From Paracamarosporium sp. OC-R06-R3 (Eukaryota > Ascomycota > Dothideomycetes > Pleosporales > Didymosphaeriaceae), in NCBI GenBank assembly GCA_019828545.1, contig JACVRA010000138.1, positions 1 to 64,000 on the forward strand: a stretch of DNA of 64,000 nucleotides. Reading direction: 5' to 3'. The position numbers and the translations under genes are program-made. The first letter of the stretch is position 1, and every line of letters starts with the position of its first letter. The notes beneath the pieces were generated by a model that saw only the letters and a list, made by a program, of their open reading frames with translations, was not told the origin of the DNA and did no database searches. Of this stretch, positions 10,920-21,284 are shown piece by piece.

Positions 10920-11943
10920 TCATACTCTTCCTCCCAGACCCCCGCCCTTCACCATGGGATAGCTATCAGAAGTGTTCGAACTCTCAAGGGGATCCACCAA
11001 TACGGTGTAGTTTTGGAGAACGTCGCCAGGATGGTGTACAGCAAATACCGCTGCAACGACAAACATGAGCGTCGCATCCAACACGTAGATGTAGGCTTCC
11101 TTCTGCAACAACGAGCCATCGTTTCCCTGCGCATATTCTGCCATGCGAAATACGGAGCGCACCATGATGAGCACACTAGCAAAATAGAGTATCCAGATGA
11201 ACCTGGACCAAGGCGTAGCCACTGTCAGCGATTTCGTAGTCGGCCTTCGTGCGATCCGGAGATGGAAGACAATGGCAACAACGATGAAGAACGCAAAAAA
11301 AACCACCTGGATCCCAAGCCCGATGAGAATAACATTGTTACCAAGTTTCTGAGACGATTCTGATTTGGCTGATGCGAGCATGCCGCCACCTAGAACGCCG
11401 AGTCAGCCTTTGGACGATTCTGTAACCTTGCAACCTAGTCTGCTTAGCTGGCGCCTGGCATACCTCCACTCTGTCCGAAAAAGGACAATATATCTCCTAG
11501 GAGAAAGAACTTTGTAAGCCATTTTGGCTTGATCAAAGAATAAGATCCGGCGTCAAGGAGGCGAACGAGGCGTCCAAGCACCATGTAGATGGAAGCAGCG
11601 TAGAAAGTGGGCCCAAGTAACGTCAGAAGGCTTTGCATGATGTATGGCATCAATTTCCAGTCGGGACTTTGTCGAGCAGAGATGGCTCGCGCAACATATC
11701 CGATGGCCTCGACTAGAAGTACGCGTTAGATTGTTGATGAGAAAAATGAGAAAACATTGCAAGCTTCAGCATGGAAGACGTACAAATGCAACCAATCAGG
11801 AAAGGGATGAAAGCCCAAGTCCTCTTCTTGAAAAGCAGTTGGACGTGGCGGATCGAGGCGACGATAAAAAGAATAACAAAAAAGACCGCTGCTCCGAAAG
11901 AAGGAGTGTAGTGATAGTATTTGAATCCGCCGTCTGAAGACAT
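10920..11943 (-). CDS. RTA1-like lipid-translocating exporter family protein (copy 2)
   Basis: Three exons on the minus strand (11943-11784, 11712-11464, 11389-10920; introns 71 and 74 bp), 292 residues. Same RTA1 family as 8372-9295, with which it shares the helix pattern, the PYIMQSLLTLLGPT and YMVLGRLVR segments, and RSVFRMAEY. The first intron is phase 1 at the same place as in copy 1 (before EAIGYVARA). The second intron, after FFGQSG, is missing in copy 1, so one was gained or lost after duplication. The start 11943 gives a short polar N-terminus before helix 1, as in copy 1. The 3' end faces that of the Zn2Cys6 gene, only 117 bp away. The palindrome core ATACGCGTAT lies 243 bp upstream of the start. 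Confidence 0.9.
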
Positions 11944-13033
11944 CGCAAAATGGGTGATCGATGGTACAAGAGTCCAGATTCGAGGGATAAGAAAATCGCG
12001 ACCGAGGTTCGAATGAGAAGAATAACGCGATCGAAAATGAAGGAATCAGAAAAGTGCAATCGATGTACACTCACGGATGAAGAAGTCGTCTTACAATACT
12101 ATATCTATTGTCAAGTCCATTCGTGTGGTGCATCAAACAAACAAAAGATTAAAGGGGTCAATACGAAAGGCCAGAATCGATGCTCCATACGCGTATAGGG
12201 CTGACGCGTTGCAAGGAAGCGCCCAGCTGCCGTATGCGTATTTAGCCAAGCACACACCTGTCTTAGGAATCTCAATGTCGCTTTCGTTGCTGCGCCGCTT
12301 CAGCCTGCTTTAGGTGACATATCATCCCTTAGGCTTCCGCAAGATGAACAGTGCTTGTGCTGCACAGGTTACTGATCGCCCTTGCAGCATAGTTAGACGC
12401 GTCAACGCCAGTGGCTTTATGTTTCAGTTGAGCGTCTCCGAAAGATCGGTATCGTGTCTATCGGATACGCAATGCCAACTCTGCCTTGTGTGGGCTTGAT
12501 TAGGGCGATTAAACCTTTTGGGCTCAAGAGCCGTTGTCTGTCGGCAGTCTAATTAGATATTCCCGCTTTGACAATGTTATTGCCCCGCAGGAATCAGCAC
12601 GGTGACAATATGTGAGCGACGTCTTATGTACGAGTATACAGATGCTCTTGGTAAAGAGTCCTAGGGTAAAGGAACATATGTTCATCTCGGGTGTGCGGCC
12701 TTGTGGCGGTGTGTTCAAGCAAATAATACTAACTATAAGACAGGTTGTCGGCTGCTCCAGTACGCCGCAACTAGTAGAATTTTAGTCCATATCTTTACCC
12801 TTCTAGTATCAAGATGACCGCATCTAAGTCAAGTACTTATTCCATTGGTGTACAAGCGTGCTGGGAGCACTTCGTCGACAATCAGTAAGAAATATAGTGA
12901 ACTTCCAACACTAGTAACGAAATCGCGATTAAGGTGATATCCTAGACTATCAACGACCGTACTCTCTATGAACTCTACGTTTAGTCATTTGCAAACGCGG
13001 TCCGTATAAGAACTGTAAAGGTTGCATTTTCAG
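11944..13033. other. Intergenic region with palindrome, upstream of RTA1-like copy 2
   Basis: No gene recognised. Proximal to copy 2 there are the palindrome at 12187-12196 and related half sites (GCGTAT near 12236). The rest up to 13033 shows only short, unremarkable ORFs. Confidence 0.4.
12187..12196. promoter_or_regulatory. Palindrome ATACGCGTAT, candidate operator
   Basis: Second copy of the 10-bp palindrome, 243 bp upstream of the start of RTA1-like copy 2. The flanks are CC and AGG, so it is nearly palindromic beyond the core as well. Confidence 0.45.
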
Positions 13034-15718
13034 CTACTCTCTGGATGGTGGAAAGCTTTGCTGAACCCTCTCTTCTTGTCGTCGCCTGAAACCGTTGAGC
13101 ACTGCCAAAACATCGGCCTCAGATATGAATCTGACCAGGTGCTCACCCTCTTTCATCTTTAGTACCTTTATATTTCTGCGAGTCTGCGACTTCGCAGCAT
13201 GGCGAATGCTCTTGCAGATGCCCTGCCCTGGATACGCCACTAGCCCCAGACTTGCTGATGCAACTTTGGACCCAAAACCTAACAGGCCTTTCCCAACACC
13301 CTTCGCAACGCCCAGTGCCCCATCCGACTTTCCCTCCTCATACGGTTTGGTCCAAAGACCTGTTACTCCGTCCACCATACCATGTGCGAAATTCTTTCCC
13401 GCCACTTCAAATCCACTGCTCCAGTCTTTAACGTCACCGTGGTCTTTGACTTCTTCGCCATAGAGTCTGGGAACCGCGCGGAAACCCTCTGCGCACGCAT
13501 AAGGAATGTCAACACCCAATCCTTTCAGGACAGTCATGTTGAAACGACCGAATTTCTTAGCCGATGCCGCGGCCATGCGACCCGCTGTCTCCCCGCCAGA
13601 AGCGCCCTCTGCGTTCGAGCGTCGGAGTTCAGATATCGGCGAACGGATGATGCCGGTAGAAGAGGATGTGATATCGTGGACCCAAGATATGTAAGCAGAA
13701 GAAGTGCTTGTGACGGGGTCCCAACGGGGGTTGTTGATGAAGGTTGGATGGGTGTCGTAACTAAGGCCTGGTGTTAGAGGGCCACCAGACAGTCGAAGTA
13801 CTAAGTGTATGCTTACGATTTGATGTCTGATGCATCCAAGACTGCATTATCTATGAGCACTTGAGCAGCGACCTTGGAGAGCTTGATGGGTAGTCTTTTG
13901 TACTTCCATGCTGCAGGTAGGTGCGGCAGGATGTCACACTGGATCGTCTCCAGTGGAAGGTTTGCATGAAAAGACTGAGCAGCGGCTTGCACACCGCTCT
14001 CTGCAGACATTTGCGATGAGATCTCATACGCCGCGGCCGCAGCTTCAGATTTCAGGCAAAACGATATTGCTTGAGCAAGATTGCGGCTGTCGAGTAGTTT
14101 GTGCGGGATGGGAGGGGGGCCTGCGCCTGCCGCCGCGACCATATCACCCCAGAACGGCTGACTACAGCTTCACGTCAATTGAAGTGTCTAGGGGATCATA
14201 CCAGGAAACCATACTCGCCAAAGAAGGGAACAATCGCAGTCGGGCATGCATTGCGCAACCCACATGCCGCTGTGCCCGCTCCGCCATGGTGAACAACGGC
14301 TGCAACGTGCTGGAACAGCCATTCATGCGGGCAGTCGTCAATGAACAAGACATCATCAGTGTGGGAAAGCCCTTCGCCAAGGTTACTCCATCCTCGTGAG
14401 ATGATTGCACGGACACCGCACGATTGCACGGCTTCCATGATAATCGACGTCATTCTCGCAGGATTATCGATGACGATGCTGCCGAAGCCGATGTAGACAG
14501 GTCGTCGGCCATCTTTAATGAATCTAGCAATGTCTGCAGGCGGATCATAGGGTGGCATATCGCGGAAGAAGAAGCCGCAGACGTCTGGAAAGAATTAGAA
14601 GAGCGATCGATAACGCGGAGTGCAACCACAAACCAATGTGCTCACCCCAGTCCAGGGGTTTCGGAACCAAAGCAGGAGACCAGCAGTAGGTGAAAGGTAC
14701 CTTCAGATGTTCCGCAAGCACAGGCCCTACTGTAGCAGGTATGGGCTCTAGATCCAGCGTATTTCTCCAGTTGTTGATGATGTCACCCAGCCTATTCACC
14801 ATAGCGTTAGCCGGTACGTGAAATGCATTATATTGACGCTCACCCTTGCCAGGTCAACCACTCAACAATCCCATAACTAGCGAAATTGATTACTGCTGGG
14901 GATATCTCGCCGGCTTTAAAGTTAGCTAGCGGATGCGGAAAGGCTCTAGTACTGCTCCATGGCATAGTAAACATGAGATGCAGCGGAATACCGAGTGCCT
15001 GTGCACAGTGAATGTGGGCAAAACTCGGCGGATTGGCAATGATAGCATCGGCGACGAAGGGCTGCTCTGTGTGAATATCGTTCTCAATGCAAGACTTCCA
15101 GCACCCGTGAAGCAGCTGCAGGATCATGGTGCGTTTTCGCTGAATGTCGCCCTCGCGGAGACTCTTCATGCTCGGGATAAGTCCTGGGTTCTTCACCATA
15201 TATGCCATCAGTTCTTTAGGATCACCCCCAATGGGATAAAAGTCAAGACCTGAATCACGGACAAAAGAGTCAAACACATCATGGGTCGCCAGTCGTACGC
15301 GATGGCCGTATCTTTGCAGCTCTTTCCCAAGCGCAATGAAGGGCTGTACATCGCCGCGACTACCAACGACTTGTATGACAACGTTGAGCCGAATACCCCA
15401 AGATCGATGGACGGTGAGTCGGCGGCTAGGGCGGCGCTTGGGTACCCCAGATTCCCCTTTGGCTACCCATTTGACGAGTGTCCTCGTGAGATGCGAATCG
15501 ATATCGATATCTATGCGTCCATCGTCTGCAAGTCGTCAGCGATAGGCAACTACAACCTCAAACAACTCAAACCTACCGGTGGCGCCTGTAGCACCAGAGG
15601 CCGGTATCGAGCCAGACGTATCCTCTAGCTCGTACTGCGGGGGCGCATCGCGCTCGGCACTGTCATCGAAGTGATGGAACTCCGGCGTACTCAGGTTCTG
15701 CCATTCCGGTTTTACCAT
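13034..15718 (-). CDS. UDP-sterol glucosyltransferase-like protein (GT1/GT28 fold)
   Basis: Six exons on the minus strand (15718-15577, 15525-14844, 14791-14634, 14584-14215, 14161-13817, 13760-13034; introns 49-56 bp), 807 residues. Sterol 3-beta-glucosyltransferases move glucose from UDP-glucose to ergosterol or related lipids at membranes. The N-terminal GT28 domain starts with DDGRIDIDIDS, then VIQVVGSRGDVQPF. The C-terminal nucleotide-sugar site is clear: GFGSIVIDNP, then HHGGAGTAACGLRNACPTAI with FFGDQPFWGDM. After it comes a long tail of about 280 residues with AYPGQGICKSI. No PH or GRAM domain is visible, so it is the short cytosolic type rather than the Atg26 form. The donor of intron 3 is GTTTGT, a weak site. 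Promoter palindrome 300 bp upstream. Confidence 0.88.
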
Positions 15719-17639
15719 TGCGATTCTAAGCTGGCAAAAATTCGATCATTCTGTCTGCACCAAGCGGCGAAAGGTATATCTTTAAGATCGTGCTCAAAGC
15801 GAAAATGGCTGTTTTAAGACCATGCCCAAAGCGTAAGCCACGCCCATGGTGAGAGCAATAGCAACTTAGAGCGTTTCGCTAAATAACATTTAGCTATACG
15901 ACGTATTCGGCGGGGCGCGGTCGATCAGACAGCATCGTACTTCGTAAAGGCTATGTCGTAGTGGAACAGCAATACGGTCCGATTGTTTAGTGCGGCTGAA
16001 AGCAAAGTTTGCAACGTATACGCGTATTCATTAGCGTCGTCTCGTATAGTTTCCGCACTTGACGCTCGAACCACATCCAGTCACTTCCTCAAAGTAATCA
16101 AACAAGGCATGTGCCGAAAGTCCCCGCGACTCCACTTCTATCGCTACAGTGACCTAATACGGTATCATTTATTAAAGCATATTTTTGTCTCTGATATTAC
16201 CAGCACGGAGTAGGAAAGGGGGATAAAATTATGTCATATATACTAATAGATGCCGACCATCTTTTAAGCTCAATTCTGTAGTTTAAGTTCATAAATCACT
16301 TCTACGGCCTCATATTTGCGAAATTGTACTTTGTCGGTTAGTATAAGACGAGAGAAAGGTATTGCTTTTGCTTTATGCACAAGACGCAGACCACCCATTT
16401 AATCCAAATCTCTGTTGATTCTGCTCAGTCATAGCTTTAGGCTATAGGTTTTACAAGAGGCTAGAGTCTATAGCAACGGCAGTGGATGCACACTCTGGAC
16501 TCAGGGTCTTTATTCGTGATCTAACGTCTTGTTTAGTCTTGACGTAATCTTGAATGTTCAGATTATCGTGACGTAGCGGTGCGACTCCGAACGTAGAAGA
16601 TATGGAAGAAGGATAACACGAGGATTGCAAGATTCGGAATACTACTGAACCGATTAGCACACTTACAGCATCTCGTAAACTTCCACTGTCCAGGTTCCTA
16701 TGAACATTCTAAGATGCCTCTACATAGCCTACCTTGAGTTCTATATATGTTCACGAAAATTGGGAGGTTGATAAAAGACTTTCGCAGTCCAACAATGAAC
16801 GGTCATACATCCTGTCAAAAGTGGCCTATGACCCCATTTCCTCTCTCGCCACCTTTCTTGACTCATCCCGCCCTATCTACGGGGGTAAGCATGTATGTAA
16901 GATACTGTTGGCAAATACAGAAGTGCGATACCTACGGGTCGGGTAATTGTGCATGAGTCACTGTGTTCCCCTCTTGGTATCCCCAACCAGTGTACGTTAA
17001 TTGGTCCGCTTACCGCGTATTTGAACGGAGTGAGCATCTTGAGCGATTCTTGGACCGGGGCTCACCCAGAGACTGTTGCCAAAAAGGTAGTCAGCCTTCG
17101 AATCTTGTTTGTATTTCATCTTAACACCGCCGTATACCTTCAAAAGCAGAAGCCTTCGCGGAGTGAGCCTATCCATCACACTATTTCAAAGCTACATAAT
17201 GATGAGAGACGCGTCGATCTCATGGCAAGCACTTAATGCTTCTTCGAAGTTTCGGTCACCATCGGCGGGGAAACCAGCACTATGACTAGGCCTATTAGTA
17301 CTATCAAAGTTAAGGTTATACGTTCCTGTTAGTCTTATACTATCAAGACTACTCTGTACAGCCGTGTGTGAAGACATGTATGGGGCATATTTCGATATGG
17401 ATTTTCGAAAATCTTTCCTAGTAAGGTCAATTCTATGGCGACATCTCGCAAATTCCTGCCTGATAACTACCCCATGCTTACCAATTACCCAGCCGACGAC
17501 GTGATTACCAATCGACCAGCCAAAACCCACTTCCCATCCCATCAGTCGACCGACCCTCTCCCTCACTCGAAAAGCTTAACTTTACTTGGCATCAATGCTT
17601 TTATAATTTTATTCTAGTGATCCAGCAACATCTTCCTAG
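15719..17639. other. Intergenic, divergent promoters of glucosyltransferase and MFS genes
   Basis: About 1.9 kb between two divergent genes. Holds the palindrome at 16018-16027 and an exact TCGTATA (sterol response element core of yeasts) at 16042-16048. The remainder has short ORFs without motifs. No RNA gene recognised. Confidence 0.4.
16018..16027. promoter_or_regulatory. Palindrome ATACGCGTAT, candidate operator
   Basis: Third copy of the palindrome, 300 bp upstream of the glucosyltransferase start. A TCGTATA element follows 14 bp later (16042-16048). Confidence 0.45.
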
Positions 17640-19028
17640 ATGGCATCCCAGGAACTCTCAATTTCGGACCGTTCGACTCCCCTTGAAACTGGTAATCCAC
17701 TACAAGATTCGGATTCGCCATATCCAAAAACCAATAGCGATCGTAAATGCGCACCTATACCACCAGATGGAGGACTGATGGCCTGGATGCAAGTTGGTGC
17801 TTCTTGGTTGATCCTGTTTAATGTTCTTGGCTTGCTAAACACGTTTGGCCAATTCCAAACCATCTATGAGACGGACATCCTCCAGCACGAGACTACCTCG
17901 GCCATATCATGGATTGGCTCGGCCCAATTTCTGATCTGCTATCTGGTTTGCATTTTCACTGGTCCGGTCTGGGATGCAGGGCACGCTCGCTTTCTGCTCG
18001 GCGTCGGGACCATAATCATGGTCTTCGGGTTAATGATGCTCAGTCTGTGTCATGAGTATTACCAATTCTTTCTAGCGCAAACAGTCGTTACAGGAATTGG
18101 CTTCGGATTTGTCTTCATGCCAGCTTCTGGCATTGTACCACAGTGGTTTTCTACACATGCCGCATTTGCGGTCGGGGTCTCAACAACTGGATCAAGTATC
18201 GGTGGGTGCAATGCCTTTCCCAATGACAAATTCGGGAAGACAAAATGTGATTGATTTTTTTTAGGTGCTGTCATATACCCAATCATGCTTCAACGTCTCA
18301 AGCCACGGATTGGCTTCCCGTGGACGATACGAATTATGGCCTTCATAGTCCTTGCATCCATGCTTCTCGCGGGTGCAACGATGCGAGTACGAGTTGGCAA
18401 AAATCCACGCAAGAGAAAAGTTCTGGACCTCAAGCATTTCAAGGACGTCCTATATGTACTCAGCTGCCTAAGCTTTTTTGTCAGCTTCCTGGGACTCTAC
18501 GTCTTCTATTATTACATCAATCTTTACGCCATCGAAGTAGTTGGCACCAATCCTGATCTCGCTTCTTACCTTCTCGCCATTCTGAACGCAGGATCTTTTT
18601 TCGGTCGTCTCCTCCCGACCTACCTTGCCGGGCGCTTTGGACTGCTGAACGTGCAGATAGTCCTGGGGATTATTTCCAGTGCCTTGTCTTTCGCACTCCT
18701 GGGTATCAGAACCACAGCTGGTGTCGTCGCATTCACGGTTGTCTACGGCTTTGTGACAGCCCCTTACGTCTCCCTCCCTATTCCGATAGTGACGAGCCTC
18801 TCGCCCGACAAAAGCATTTGGGGTACACGCCTAGGCATGAGTTTTGCTTTTATCGGCCTCGGTTCACTTATTGGAAGCCCTGCTGCGGGTGCTATCCTCG
18901 GGAATGGCCCGAATAGAGATTGGACAGGCCTAATAGTCTGGTGTGGAACTGTCTTTATGGTTTCAACTGCAATCATTACTTCTGTACGAATCTTGAAAGT
19001 AGGCCCGAAGTTTTTAATGAAGGTTTGA
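17640..19028 (+). CDS. MFS transporter, monocarboxylate (MCT/Mch) type
   Basis: Two exons, 17640-18201 and 18265-19028 (intron 63 bp, donor GTGGGT), 441 residues. Cytoplasmic N-terminus of about 45 residues, then PPDGGLMAWMQVGASW, the usual first-helix signature of fungal monocarboxylate-porter relatives (yeast Mch family, including the riboflavin transporter Mch5). About 12 hydrophobic helices follow, with a central loop RVRVGKNPRKRK between the two halves. Helix 11 carries GSLIGSPAAGAILG, a typical MCT-type segment. The intron in the first half is phase 1 within a glycine codon after TTGSSIG. It probably sits in the plasma membrane; the substrate cannot be told. It is divergent from the glucosyltransferase gene, without a palindrome close to its own start. 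Confidence 0.87.
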
Positions 19029-19564
19029 TCGAGATATCTGTCTAGATTCGAAATATCTCCGAGGAGGTGTCCGCGCACTCTTCTCGCCTAGAAGCGTCCA
19101 CTTGCGGTAAAAGATCAAGAAGGTCCACGAAATGAGTGGCGGTCCATTATACTACGTCATACCCCGACGACACAGTTACCCGGTGAGCTGTTGGCTCAGA
19201 AGAAGTCCGTGCGTGAGAGCACTACACATGTAGACCCCACGGTCCAGTACCAGCGTCGCTTAGATAGGTCACAAGCAATACGATTAGTTGAGCCACAGTG
19301 ACACAGCCACTGGGCTGCGCCTTCACCTTGCACAGCCACATGTAAAGACGTACAACGGTGGCTGCGTCGATCAAAAGCGATTTGAGCAATGTAAACAAAA
19401 GTTAACAATTATCTCTCTCATAGTTCCTTGTCACAGCCAACAGCTCGGCCACTTTTTGTCGCAGCTTTATCCCTTCACCAGGCAGATATCTAAAGATTCG
19501 TCTAACGCAGTGGATTGGTAGTAGTAAATACAAACACTCCAACTCCTGTAGTTCAGTCGGTAAC
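19029..19564. other. Intergenic, upstream of HET gene
   Basis: No gene. Just before the HET start (19545-19570) a stretch reads like the 5' half of a tRNA (CTGTAGTTCAGTCGGTAA), but no matching 3' half follows, so I do not call it. Confidence 0.4.
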
Positions 19565-21048
19565 ATGGCCGATTCAACCTACAAATACCGCCCGTTGAGC
19601 ATTCCAGATAACGAAATCCGTCTCCTTCGCATCGAAAAAAGCGCCAATGAGACAGCACCACTTCGCATCACTCTGCTTCACGCCAGATTAAAGGGTCCGA
19701 TCAAGTTCCAAGCCTTATCTTATTGCTGGGGTCCCGAGACAACAGGTCACACCATCACAATCTGCGATGTTGACGGGAGAGAAGGCCTCTTCACAGTACG
19801 CGACAATTTACACGCCTTCTTGACGGCAGCTCGCAAGCATGCCACGGAACAAGATACGGACTGGATCTGGATCGACCAGATATGCATTAACCAAGACGAC
19901 TTAAAAGAGCGATCTCATCAAGTAAGCCAAATGGGGGAACTGTACAAGACCGCCACGACCACATTGATTTGGCCGGGATCACTACCCCCAATGAGAACAA
20001 GCTACTTGCCAGAAATGGCCGCTACCATATCGGCGATCTGACATATACTGCTCGAGCAATGGACAGAGTCCTCAAATGTGTCAACGATAAGAAACTACTC
20101 GAACGGCTCTCGGGCACCTCATTAACCGCCTTGCTGCGCCAGCCATACTGGACGCGCCTCTGGATCCTGCAAGAAATAATCCTCGCATCACGCGTGGAAA
20201 TATTCCTAGGCACGGGAACCTGGCCCCTGAGCGCTATCAAGGATGCGCTACCACCGCTTTTGATGGAATCCACAGAGCGAAAACCGCGAACCGATGCCTA
20301 CCAAGAAACTTCGACCTTCTACCACCAACTCAACGAGCTGCTTCAGCAGAAGGACGGCAATTTCTCCTGGATGGGAATGCTCCAGGAGATGCAGGGAGCG
20401 AAACCGCACGGCTCGGAACACAATCGGGGCACGTGGCCGCGAGCACTTTGTTTAATCCAGGGAGGGCAGTGTACTGAGCCGTTGGACAAGTTTTACGCTT
20501 TGCTGGGTATGGTACATGAGAGCTTACGCTTGGTTCCGGACTATAATGCCTCCCCGAGAGATCTGTTGAAAGAGGTGCTGCTGAAACAAGCGTCCTACAA
20601 CGTGAGAACGAAGCCTACGGAGAAGGTCGGGCACCCCACGTGGTGCGACTACAGAGACACCTTCACGTATTGGACGAAATACCTCAAACTGGAGGTCATA
20701 GAGCCACCTGGATTCACACGCAGACCACCCTTAGTCGACGACGACGACTTTGAAGTCGCGTATGCAGAGGTCAAAAGGATTGAGGATCATAATCTTCGCC
20801 TTATTCTCCAGGAACTGGGGGTTCCGTTTCCGGGAGGACCAGATCTGCTCACGGATGTGAGAGGCGGTGGACCGAGCTGGGGCACAGTGGCATCGAAGGG
20901 TGGTAAGTTCAACCCGTGGGCTGATGAGGGGGATGCAAACCTGTTGGAAGAGTTGATCACGCATATTAATGTCCGCGCTAATAGTTCAGAGAGAGAGGTG
21001 TTGGAAGACGTTCTACGAGAACTATACGACGAATTACACCCGTCCTAG
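19565..21048 (+). pseudogene. HET-domain (heterokaryon incompatibility) gene with frameshift
   Basis: Two overlapping frames together encode one HET-domain protein (PF06985) of about 494 residues. Such proteins trigger cell death after fusion of unlike hyphae. Frame 1 (19565 to about 19990) carries the start and classic HET blocks: FQALSYCWGP, DWIWIDQICINQDD, SQMGELYKTA and TLIWPG. Frame 2 continues with PNENKLLARN and RQPYWTRLWILQEIILA, then FYALLGM and further to a stop at 21046-21048. The change of frame fits loss of one C in the C5 run at 19985-19989, where CCC CCC AAT would restore continuity. No GT-AG intron can bridge the point without deleting the conserved TLIWPG block. Either it is a recent knock-out, common in HET genes, or a sequencing error. 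No other lesion was seen. Confidence 0.75.
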
Positions 21049-21284
21049 CATAGTCTTTGACTATGGATACTGTAAGGTAACAGAGGTCTACCATTGAACT
21101 TGGCATATAGCTATGACCGTGCTGATACTTCATCGAAATTCATCAATATTAGCATAGTCTTAAGAGTAGCCTCAGTTTAGCGTATTGTGGGATAGGAATC
21201 TGAAACGAATATTCACTTGAAGATACTAGTTCATCTATTTACTATGAACAGTGGAACACCCTTACATGCCGCACTACCCACCGC

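Noticed and set aside
19545..19620. tRNA-like 5' half (CTGTAGTTCAGTCGGTAA) before the HET start
   Set aside because: No anticodon stem, T arm or matching acceptor strand follows in the expected 70-75 bases. Probably chance or an old fragment.
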